A stretch of 64,000 bases of DNA. Origin: Coriaria nepalensis. Lineage: Eukaryota > Streptophyta > Magnoliopsida > Cucurbitales > Coriariaceae. The stretch lies in the NCBI GenBank assembly GCA_027186245.1, contig CP114499.1, positions 5,585,001 through 5,649,000 on the forward strand. The letters are read 5' to 3'. A model generated the notes under the pieces. It saw only the letters and a list, made by a program, of their open reading frames with translations, was not told where the DNA came from and did not search any database. The translations under genes and the position numbers were made by a program. Each line of letters begins with the position of its first letter. The stretch's first letter is position 1. Below, one piece after another: positions 35,675 to 46,038 of the stretch.

Positions 35675-36439
35675 GCCCGGTTGCTTGCACGAAATGCTTA
35701 ATTGACAACCTAGCATGTAGATTGCATCCTCTAATTAAGCGCATATTGGCTAAATTCTGCCTGTTATTAGTTAGATTTTGTAGACCTAAACTTCAAGTTG
35801 GCTCGTTAATGGAAGTATCCTATATGGAGTCACGACTTGGAACTTTGATGTAGGCTCTTCAGGATTACTTAATTTATTTTGGCTTTTCATCTTTCATGGT
35901 AATGGAGTGAAAGAGGTCCTGGAAACCTTTTTTCTGATCGTCATTCGTATCTCTATTGACTAGTTCGTACCTCAAAAACTCAGATCCAACCGGCAAACTA
36001 GCGGATGAGAATGTTGTTTGCGCCTTCATCACATGAGGATCAGCTTTATGTTTCTAAACACTTGATTGAAGACATTTAGTTTCAAAATTTAAAAATAATA
36101 ATAATAAAAATGGAGAAATATATGCAAAATGTATATATCTTTCTGAGACTAGACAGAAAAAAAAAAAAAAATCATTCTGGAAAGATAAACAACTTCCTGC
36201 ACCTTTCTGGTTTGATAGCCCGTTGCCTCTTTAGATGGTTGACCAAAGGTTCTCTTTTGATAAAGAAAATATGTACAATTAAATAATATCCAAATTTTTT
36301 TCTTGTAATATTATAGGCTTTGTGATCATCAGCAATTCACAGACCAATCATAATGCTGGTAAACTACATTAATCGGGCCTCCATCGCTCAGTAGATGCAT
36401 CAACAAACCCGCTTTGGTCGGATCCAAAAAGCTGATGAT
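35675..36439. other. Intergenic region
   Basis: AT-rich spacer between the 3' ends of two convergent gene relics. It contains an A-run near 36152-36170 and no gene. Confidence 0.6.
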
Positions 36440-37668
36440 TCATTTCAAAATCTCCTTATCTAGTTCAAAATCCACCTTATACTCCTTAATAAACCCACTT
36501 AGTGCCACAACCCTCGTATCCAAGTTCACATCCATTCCCCCACCCTGAAAAAACTCTCTGGCAGCACATCTCAGCTCTGCCTCCCTTGAGGCGTAAAAAA
36601 CCGGACCGTTGGGCTGGACCTTGACCCGTTGCAAAGCCCAAAGTGAATCAAAGGGTTCACTTTAGCAAAAGCAAGCTCTAACCGGGCATCTCCTCCTGCT
36701 AGAGGCTTGGTGAATGAAAAGGGAGGTCTTCTGTTATTTCTGAGGATTCCATTCTTGATTGTATTAAGCGAATAGGGGAACCCTCCGATTAAGTATTGGA
36801 ACTCGGTAAAGAATGATCTTCGATTGATTACACCCTGAGCATTGCTGCATGTATTACCATAGCATTGTACAGGTCCAAGAAAATCGCTAATTTCTCATCT
36901 GCCGATAGTTGTAGCAGGTCCACCCGGTGTAGTTCTTGTATCAAATTTATGTACCTAAACCGAGATAAACGAACAAATTAGTTTTGTATTTTCTAATAAG
37001 AAAAGTATGGAGTATTGAATTTGAATCGAATTACTGCTTTTTACCTGCGAAATTCTTCACTGTTGCTTATGGCGAGATAATCTACATGTCGTCTATCTTC
37101 AGAGGCATAGGATTCGAGAATAGCAGACATGATCTTAGTGAGTCTAAGGCCAAGCGATGCAGCCGGAATGGGGTCCTTGTCGTTTGTCGAGCCTCGGAAA
37201 TTGAAGCATCTAGGAATGAAAGACTCGTGCTCAAGGAAACAGTAGAAATGGTGCCCATCTTCAAATTCATTTACCCTGCAAGATGTAAATGGAACAACTT
37301 AATAAGTTATATACATGATCTTAATTAATTAGCGTTAATTGAGCTAAGCTCAAATAATGGGTTCTTACCCAAAGACATGGTTGATGAAATGCTTCTTGGC
37401 AAGCTGCTTTCCAATCCCAATAGCCTACAAGGATTCGGACAAACGGTAAAATAAACTTCACGTTCACATAAATCTAAATCTTTACACAAAGTTGTTATAG
37501 GCAAGCATTAGTAATTATGGTCAGGTGGTCAATAGGTAACCAAAATGGCAACTATGCAACTATGCAAATTTTTTGGCGATCGCAGCCAAGAAAAAATTGC
37601 TTCTCTCTCTGATGAACTTTCCAATGGCCGGCATGTCGATGGTCATGTTTTCCGGCGAGGAATGATAT
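36440..37668 (-). pseudogene. Decayed DEP-DUF547 gene cut by a copia insertion
   Basis: Minus-strand relic of a plant DEP plus DUF547 protein (the glutaredoxin-like At4g08550 type as I recall it). A 5' piece at about 37650-37570 reads DMPAIGKFIRERSN before hitting a stop. Exons 37424-37379 (IGKQLAKKHFINHVFG), 37275-37045 (HYFCFLEHE-like, SLGLRLTKIMSAILESYA) and from 36954 (ELHRVDLLQLSADEKLAIF, DLYNAMVIHAA) are intact and in phase. After HAAML a frameshift with loss of a few codons precedes GVINRRSFFTEFQYLIGGF. A second shift separates VRFFTPQG from EAELRCAAREFFQ. The frame ends at 36440. The upstream part stops exactly where the retrotransposon LTR begins at 37669, so the insertion removed or displaced the N-terminal half. 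Confidence 0.75.
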
Positions 37669-37939
37669 TGTTGGTAGAATATATCTATTAGGATTTATTT
37701 ATTAATATTTGTTTAACGTTTATTGGATGCCATAATTTGTAGGGATTTATTTAGTTGGAAATAATTATGTATTAGTGATTACAATTATGATTATTGAGAG
37801 TGGCGTAGTTGTCCTGTTTGTTAGGAACTTACTTAGTGGTTGGTTATTTCCCTTCCTTCTAATGTCTATTTATAAGCTATGTTTTCAGTTATGAAAAAAA
37901 GTGATTCCATTTGTTTTTTTTGACCTCTATTCTATAATA
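37669..37939 (+). repeat. Left LTR of the copia element
   Basis: Starts TGTTGGTAGAAT and shares long blocks with 42061-42290, for example gagagtggcgtagttgtc, ggttggttatttcccttcc and tcagttatgaaaaaa. The two copies are clearly diverged by substitutions and small indels, pointing to an old insertion. The right border is set by the primer-binding site. Confidence 0.85.
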
Positions 37940-37940
37940 G

Positions 37941-37953
37941 TGGTATCAGAGCC
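37941..37953 (+). other. Primer-binding site of the copia element
   Basis: TGGTATCAGAGCC, the complement of the initiator methionine tRNA 3' end, directly after the left LTR; standard for Ty1-copia elements. Confidence 0.85.
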
Positions 37954-40900
37954 ACAAAAATAAGAGAAGTAAGCTATGAATCTATGGCTTTAGAGACAAA
38001 TTTTGTACATGCAGCAATTCCTTGTTACGATGGTCACTATGATCATTAGAGTATGTTAATGGAGAATTTCCTACGGTCCAAAGAATATTGACATGTAGTT
38101 GATTTTGGAATTGAAAAACCAGGAGCTTATGTGACTTTGATAGATTCTCAGAAAACTAAGTTGGAAGGGAGAAAGTTAAAGGATTTGAAGGCAAAAAATT
38201 ATTTGTTTCAAGCTATTGATTGAAGTATCCTAGAAACAATTCTCAGCAAAGAAACTTCCAAGGATATTTGGGATTTAATGAAGAAAAAATATCAAGGCTT
38301 ATTAAGAGTGAAGTGTGCACAACTTCAAGCCTTGAGAAGAGATTTTGAGACTCTACAAATGAGGGATGGAGAGTATGTTACCAGCTATTGTGCAAGAACT
38401 ATGGGAATTGCAAATAAAATGCGATTTCATGATGAGAAGATGGATGATGTTACCATTGTTGAGAAAATATTGCATTCTCTATCACCAAAGTATGATTATG
38501 TTGTATGCTCAATTGAAGAATCCAAGGATATAGATAATCTCTCACTTGATGAACTTCAGAGCTCTTTATTAGTTCATGAACAAAAGATGAATCGAAACTC
38601 ATCTACAGAAGAGCAAGCACTAAAGGCTTCTACCTCTACATATTTCTCAAATTCTAGAGGAAGAGGTAGAGGAAGAAGAAGAGGAGGTAGAGGAAATAGA
38701 GATGGCAGCAAGAATTTCAAAACAAATGATGATCAATCTCAAGGCAAAGGCAAAGGACGTGATCGACAATTTGACAAAAGTAAGGTAGAATGATTTAGAT
38801 GTCATAAATTTGGTCATTATCGTTCTAAATGTTATACTAAGTTGCCTAATGACAAGGAAAAAGGAGAGAAGTTGAATTTTGCAGAAAATAATGATGCAAA
38901 AACTTTATTAATGGCTTATCATGAAGAATCCGAGTTAGATGTATAGTATGCTGCAACAACCACATGTGTGGAAGTAAGTCTTTGTTTTCTTATTTAAATG
39001 AAGGCTTTCGTTCTCCTGTAAGTTTTGGTGATTGTTCTACTGTGAAAGTAATGGGAAAAGGTGATATAAATATAAGAACCAAAAATGATTTTAAAGAAAC
39101 AAATTCGAATGTCTTTTACGTTTCGAACTTAAAAAAGTAACTTATTGAGTGCTGGGCAGTTGCAAGAGAAGGGTTATGTAATCACTATTAAGCAGGGAGC
39201 TTGCGAAATATATGATCCTACTAGAGGTGTTATTGTTGTTATTCAAATGGGCTCAAACAAATTGTTTCCACTGAAAATTGAAAGTGCTCAATCTAGTTTG
39301 TTGGCTTCGTAAGAGATCCTTCTTGGCTTTGGCATTTTCGATATGGCCATTTGAATTTTGGTGGATTAAGAACTCTCCAACAAAAAAATATGGTGACGGG
39401 TCTACCTCCAATTGTTGCTCCCTCCCAAGTTTGTGAAGAGTGTGTTGTTGGCAAACAACACCGTTCTCAATTCCCTCAAGGAAAGTATGGAGAGCAAAAG
39501 ATGTCTTAGAGCTGGTGCATTTCGATATTTGTGGACTAATAAATCCATTTTCAAATGGGGGTAAAAGATACTTAATTACCTTCACTAATGATTATACTAG
39601 AAAAACATGGTCTTTTGCAGGAAAAATCAAAAGCATTGAATACGTTTAAAAGCTTCAAGGCTCAAGTTGCAAATGAAGAAGGAAAATCTATTAAAACCCT
39701 TCGTAGTGATTGTGGTGGAGAATATTGTTCAAAAGCATTTGATATTTTTTGTGATGAGCAGGGTATTCGAAGGGAACTCACAACTGCCTATACACCACAA
39801 CAAAACGATGTATCCGAGAGGAAAAATAAAACCATTCTCAATATGGTGAGAAGCTTGTTAGTAAGAGGAAAAATTCCAAAGAGTTTTTAGCCTGAAGCAG
39901 TAAATTGGAGCATTCATATGTTGAATAGAAGTCCGGCATTTTCTGTTCAAAACATGACACTTGAGGAGGCTTGGAATGGACGCAAACCTGCTGTAGATCA
40001 CTTCAAAATTTTCGGGTGCATTGCTTATGCACATGTCCCAGATGAAAAGAGGAAGAAGCTTGATGATAAGGGTGAGAAATATATCTTTCTTGGTGTAAGT
40101 GAAATCTCCAAAACTTACAAATTATTTAACCTCGTCACAAAAAGGATTATTATTAATAGGAATGTTATTTTTTATGAAGAAAACACATGGGATTGGAATA
40201 GGCAGCAGCCTAAACCTATCACTTTTGAGGAGGACAATTATGAAGAAATGTTGTAGCTCTTGCAACAACAGATTCTAGCATAGTAGCCTCAAAAAAATTC
40301 ACCTAACGAAGCTCTAACAAATACTGAAATGCCACCGACAACAGTTGAAACTATAGAACCAGTAATTGAATTGTGTCGTCGTGTACGAAAAAGACCTCAT
40401 TGGATGCAAGACTATGAGGTAACATGTATTCAATCTGATAACGATGATACAAGTGCTCATTATGCTCTAGTTTCATAATGTGACACCCTTTAACCTTTGA
40501 AAGTGCTGTTAAAGAAGCAAAATGGAAAAATGGAATGAATGATGAAATAAAATCCATTGAAAGAAATGATACTTGGGAGCTTACTAATCTTCCAAAAGGG
40601 CACAAAACCATTAGTGTAAAGTGGGTCTTCAAAACAAAACAAAAGGAAAATGGTGAAGTTGATAAGTATAAGGCACGATTAGTAGCTAAGTGCTATAAGC
40701 AGGAATATGGGATTGATTATACAGAAGTTTTTGCTTCCGTTGTAAGACATGATACAATCCGATTGGTGATCGCATTGGCAGCACAAAACTCGTGGCATAT
40801 TCTTCAGTTGGATGTTAAATCGGCTTTCTTGCATGGAAACTTGGAGGAACAAGTATTTGTAGAACGTCCGCTTGGTTATATTAAGATCGGAAGCGAGCAA

Positions 40901-42060
40901 AAAGTGTATAGATTAAAGAAAGCTCTTTACGGATTAAAACAAGCTCCACGAGCTTAGTATAGTCGTATTGAAGCTTATTTTTTGAAAAAGGATTTTTACA
41001 AATGTCCATATGAGCATACACTTTTTTATTAAAATTGGAGATAAAGGGAAATTGTTCATTGTTTGTTTACACGTGGATGATCTTATATTTACTGGAAATG
41101 ATGATTCTATGTTTAAAGAATTCAAGAAAACTATGATGGTTAAATTTGAAATGACTGATCTTGGCATGATGCATTATTTTCTGGGCATAGAAGTAGTGTA
41201 ATCAGCTAATGGAATCTTTATTTCTCAAAAGAAGTATGTGGGAGAAATTTTGGATAGGTTTGAGATGAAGGATTGCAATCATGTAAGGACTCCAACTGAG
41301 TTTGGCTTGAAGTTAAACAAAGATCGCGAAGGGAAAAAGGTGGACAACACACTTTACAAACAAATTGTCGGCAACATGATATACTTAACTGCAACAAGAC
41401 CATACATAATGTATTCTGTGAGTTTAATAAGTAGATATATGGAAAATCCAACGGAAATGCATTTGCTTGCTACTAAGAGAATCTTTCGCTATCTACAAGG
41501 CACTAGAGATTTTGGAAGGGTGACAAGTTAGATTTGTTTGGGATTATTGACAGTGATTAAGATGATAGAAGAAGCACTTCGGGTTATGTTTTTATGTTAG
41601 GCACATGTCTGTTTCATGGTCTTCTAAGAAGCAACAAATTGTCACTTTGTCAACTACAGAAGCTGAATTTATTGATGCTACAGCTTGTGCTTGTCAAGCT
41701 AACTGGTTGAGGAGAATTCTTGAAAAGCTTCGATTCAAACAAGTTGGGGCTACTATAGTTTTTTGTGACAATAACTCAGCAATCAAACTCTCCAAAAATC
41801 CTGTGCTTCATGGTAGAAGTAAACATATTGATGTGAAGTATTATTTTTTGAGAGATCTAAGTAATGATGGACAAATCAAACTTGTTTATTGTCAAAGTGA
41901 AAACCAAGTTACAGATATACAGACCAAGCCTCTTAAGTTGGCTACATTTGTGAAACTAAGTGGTCTACTGGGAGTCTATTCATGTGCTGCTATAAAAGAT
42001 GAGTTAGGAGTCGGATAATTTTCATTTAAGTTGATTTCTGCAGATCTCAGTTTAAGGGAA

Positions 42061-42290
42061 TGTGTTATGATTTATTTATTAATATTTATTTAATGTTTAT
42101 TTGGTGTTCTAGTTGGAAATAATCATGTATTAATGGCTGCAGTTATGATTGTCGAGAGTGGCGTAGTTGTCATGTTTGTTAGGAAATTACTTAATGGTTG
42201 GTTATTTCCCTTCCATCTAATGTCTATTTATAAATTATGTTTTCAGTTATGAAAAAAGTAATTCCATTATTTTATTTTCCTCCTAGTGAG
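42061..42290 (+). repeat. Right LTR of the copia element
   Basis: Preceded by a purine tract (AAGGGAA, 42054-42060) and homologous to the left LTR. The right border is approximate because the last 40 bases of both copies are poorly conserved. Confidence 0.8.
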
Positions 42291-42899
42291 ATCGTTTTAG
42301 TATTTTCCAATCCCGATTGATCATTTGAATCCGCAATTATTTTATCTATCCGTTTCATTATTTAAAAAATATTAATTTTAAATAGCTTGTCAAATTTTGG
42401 ACCATCAATATTACGATCACAATATATACATAGAGGAAGTTTTGAATTTAAATTTAAGTTTAAAATTTGAATTAATATAATAAATTAAATAATATTTCTT
42501 ATAAAATATATTATTATATAATTTTTTTTCTTTTAAATAAATTCGTTTTATTATAAATAAATAAATTATATTAGTTAAAGGATAATAATTATTTACCCGT
42601 AAGAATTATTAAGAGCTGATGATTGGCGGTGGCTTGGAGTGCTCAACTATGAATATTAATGTAATTTTTTAGTTGGGAAAAGAATGATGTCTTTTCATTC
42701 AATGATTGAAATTTTAGTTGTATCAAAAAGATTCACCATCATGATTACTGTCTGTTACTAAATTTATTTAAAGGGTAAATAATGAGTGAATAATTTATAG
42801 ATGAATTTGAGCGAAAAACCCTAGCAAAACCTTAGCGTCAATACATATATAGTTTCCAGTCCTTCTCTGCAGCTGCTTAACGGCTTTCGTCGGTGGCAT
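42291..42899. other. AT-rich spacer
   Basis: Very AT-rich sequence between the copia element and a non-LTR fragment; no gene seen. Confidence 0.6.
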
Positions 42900-44106
42900 T
42901 CCCGAAGACTCTCACCTGCCCGTTTGTTGTAATTGTTTGTTTTTCTTTTCATTCTCGGTTATACTTCCTTGGCTTCCACAGAAGTACTTCAGGTTGAAAT
43001 CCAAGTTCCATCCAAGGGTTTTGTTCGCTCATACGCCGCTTCCCTCCTTAATTCTGCCACCCTACCTCCGATCACGGTGGAGTTGCGTTCATACGTTAGG
43101 GTTGGTTTTCCAGCGATGTCGTTTTCTCCCGCCTCCATATCAAAATCTGAGGCGTTGTTTGATAGAGCTGTTGTGCTCAAATTTTCCAATGGCCGCCCTT
43201 CACTGGTAGAGATTCAAGCATGTATCAAATCCCAGTGAGGCCTTGAAGGTCAATTTATCATGGGTCTAATGGATTCTAGATCCCTTTTGATTAGATTCGC
43301 GCTTGAAAAAATATTTGCTTCTGGCTCTGAATAGGGAAGTCTATTCCATTAAAGGATTCTTCTATAAGATAAATCGATGGAATAAAGCTGACAATACCAA
43401 AACAGATGCTTCCATAATACCAATTTGGGTGCAATTTCCTAAGCTTCCATTGAACTATTTTGCCCCCGAAATGCTTCGACCTATTGCTGGTTCGCTTGGC
43501 ATAATTCTATTGGTACTCACAAGGCTTAGTACTGCACGAGTGTGTATAGAGGTAGACCTCAAGAAGAATCTTCCAGCTAAGATATGGATTGGTAAAAAAG
43601 ATGGCTTCTTTCAAGAAGTTGTATACGAGAGACTTCCCTCTTTCTGCATGTTTTGCAATATTCAGGGCCATGTTGAAGAGAATCGCCGTAAGCTTAATGC
43701 CCTTCCCTCTGTGAATATGGTCCTTGGTTCTTCCACTGATATTTCAGTTCCTACACCAAATGCAGTTACTACTCCTTTATCCAAGACAACCAAACGTATG
43801 TTAGCTAGAGCAACCATATACTTATCTAAAAATGCAGGTCCTTCTAAAACTCGGTCAGGTGCTGGGGATATGATCATCTATAATGGTGTTCAGACTTCCA
43901 TGCAACAGGCTACGTTGGTAAATGATGGGGTGTCAAGACTTCCATGCAAAAGTCTTCGTTAGTTAATGCAGGATGTTACTGTGCACGACAAGCAGAAGTC
44001 TATTTTGGTCTAAGTGCATGCCAATCCTGACGACGTAGAAGTGGTTAATGTGTTGGACAAGAAGACTTCTACGGTTGATCAAGTAAATCTTGGGTCTATT
44101 CTGTGT
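42900..44106 (+). mobile_element. DUF4283/zinc-knuckle retroelement fragment (LINE-like ORF1)
   Basis: From an ATG at 43116 (MSFSPASISKSEALFD) the text matches the DUF4283 N-terminal domain of plant non-LTR elements; it stops at 43238 and resumes in another frame from 43303. Recognisable pieces are NREVYSIKGFFYKINRWN, IPIWVQFPKLPLNYF and ARVCIEVDLKKNLPAKIWI. A zf-CCHC_4 knuckle follows as CMFCNIQGHVEEN, whose last cysteine is replaced. A Ser/Thr/Pro-rich tail runs to about 44,100. There is no endonuclease or reverse-transcriptase part, so this is a broken fragment. Confidence 0.75.
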
Positions 44107-45230
44107 AGGAACATATATATATATAATAAATAGAATATAGTAAATAGTAATTATAAAAATAATGCTATAAAATAGAATAATATGTAAAATAGAATTTGTG
44201 AGAAATAGAACGGAATAGTAAAATAAAATAGAATAAAATCTGTAAAAAATAGAATAGAATATAATCTGTTAAAATATAATAAAATAGTACAACAAAACAT
44301 AATTTGAAAAAATAAATAGAATAATAAAATAAAACATAACAAAAAGAATAGAACAGTAACAGAGAATCAAACCAAAGCCTGTTATGCAACAGTTTCCTTA
44401 AAACAGATTCGCCCCCTCACGTCAATGTAGAAGGTTGAACGACGTCTGTCTCCTAGGATACATCATAGACAAATAGTAACGGCATACCACCGAACTATTT
44501 CCGGCGAACTCAAACAGTGGCTCAAACTCTACCACACTAGAAACTTAAAACTCTAGAGGGAAGAAGGAAATTAGAGGGATGAGAGAATTCGGTTCTGATT
44601 GTGTGTTTTCAAATGAGAGGAAGATGTCAATTTATAAACTCACGAGGAGACAGAAGATAAATGAGAATTAACTTGGGTTTAATTTAGGTTTAAATATGAT
44701 AAAATTAAATTTCATCATTTCATCTTCAACCTTTCATCTTTAAACCTTTCATCTTCTGCAGAAGAAGAAAAAAAAAATATATCTGGGAGAAAAACAAAAA
44801 GAGGATCAAGGCAAATCATGTCGTTTTCGGGCCGACATTCGGCGAGCCCAAGTGCAGGTGCACATGAGCTAAGCCTGATCCGGTCCGGATTTGTACCCCC
44901 CCTGCAGGAGTGAGTAAGAGAGAGCATTCTAGTTTATATTTTATTACTCATTAACAAATGTGTAATTTTATATAAACACTCTTTCACTTGTTCTCCTTTT
45001 CTAATGTGTGATAAAATTTTCTCCTTCAAACCATTCCAATGGTTGTACTTTGAGATTCAATTTCTCATTCACCCATTAATCATTTTGAGCATACCATATA
45101 CCGATTTGAAGCTCTCACGGAGGAGAATCCGAATCAGCTTTGACTTTTCGTTTACACGAAGTGGGCCCTACTCAAAATCAAACATAAACATAGCATGTTG
45201 ATATGCTAATTTTCCAATATTCTAGAGGAT
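44107..45230. other. AT-rich block inside or beside the non-LTR fragment
   Basis: About 1.1 kb without a gene. The first 280 bp are a decayed array of AATAGAATAAAAT-like units. The sequence after 45,222 (LEDGSDDGQIQGEDGSDFQT) reads like more of the acidic linker of the element before 44,107, so this block may be an insertion. TATTCT occurs at both edges. Confidence 0.4.
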
Positions 45231-45317
45231 GGTAGTGATGATGGTCAGATTCAAGGGGAGGATGGTAGTGATTTTCAAACTCATAGTGTTGTTCAGGGGG
45301 TTAAGGAGGTTATTGCT

Positions 45318-46026
45318 TGTTAGAATTTGCTTGTTTTTCGAAATCTGATTTTTGTTGTTCTCACTCAATTATCGTTGAATCATATACTATCAATTAGATC
45401 TCTTAAATACCAAGTTGTAGCAATTTGAATCACTCAAATTGGTTCATCCTATCTCAAGTTATGATAAATTCAATCTTAACTTTTCATTTTTTTTGGTTTA
45501 CTCGCAGCTAAGTACTCGATGGCTCGATAGGATCGACATGGTCGACAGGTCGATGGCTGCAGTTTTAGTTTGTCTGATTTACTTACAAAACCAGTCAGAA
45601 GCCAATTTTGAATTCTACAATGGATTTGATCATGCCAACAAGTTTAGTTCGTAATTCTAAACATGTGGAATCTAGTTTCAAAACTTGAAAACGTTTGGAA
45701 TACATTTTGGACAGATTTGCCATTGACAGCATGTTTAAAGCAAGTCAATTTTTCTATTTTTATATTTATCTATATTTTTCTTTGCTTTTCTCTAAGCTTT
45801 AACTAACCGGATTAATAGTTGATGTTTAGTATTTTTACTATGCTTTGTTCAGTTCTAAGTATGGTTGTAAGTGTTAATCATCTATTTTATTTATCTTTTA
45901 AGTTGTAAGAAATTGAATGAAATCAATATATTTCAGCAACTCTATTTTTACAGAACAAAAAACTCAGCTTACTGTTTTATTCTCTCACTCTCATTACAAA
46001 TTTCAACCGAGCATCAAAATCTTACA
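45318..46026 (+). repeat. LTR of the truncated copia element
   Basis: Starts TGTTAGAATTTGC and ends AATCTTACA (TG...CA form), immediately followed by a primer-binding site. No second copy was found in the window. Confidence 0.7.
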
Positions 46027-46027
46027 G

Positions 46028-46038
46028 GGTATCAGAGC
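46028..46038 (+). other. Primer-binding site of the truncated copia element
   Basis: GGTATCAGAGC, initiator-methionine tRNA complement, two bases after the LTR. Confidence 0.75.

Larger units (their letters stand above)
37669..42290 (+). mobile_element. Degenerate Ty1-copia LTR retrotransposon
   Basis: Full-length layout: left LTR, primer-binding site, gag, protease/integrase, reverse transcriptase, RNase H, purine tract, right LTR. Gag (about 38,080-38,790) has UBN2-type text and ends in an RG-rich tail, followed by a CCHC knuckle (CHKFGHYRSKC). Integrase is visible at 39,600-39,890 (SDCGGEYCS, AYTPQQNDVSERKN). Reverse transcriptase lies at 40,500-41,530, including QLDVKSAFLHG, the catalytic LHVDDLIFTG and RLKKALYGLKQAPRA. 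RNase H at 41,600-42,000 has STTEAEF and the CDNNSAI motif. Many stops and frameshifts break every domain, so it is inactive. Orientation is plus. Target-site duplication was not convincingly seen. Confidence 0.93.
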
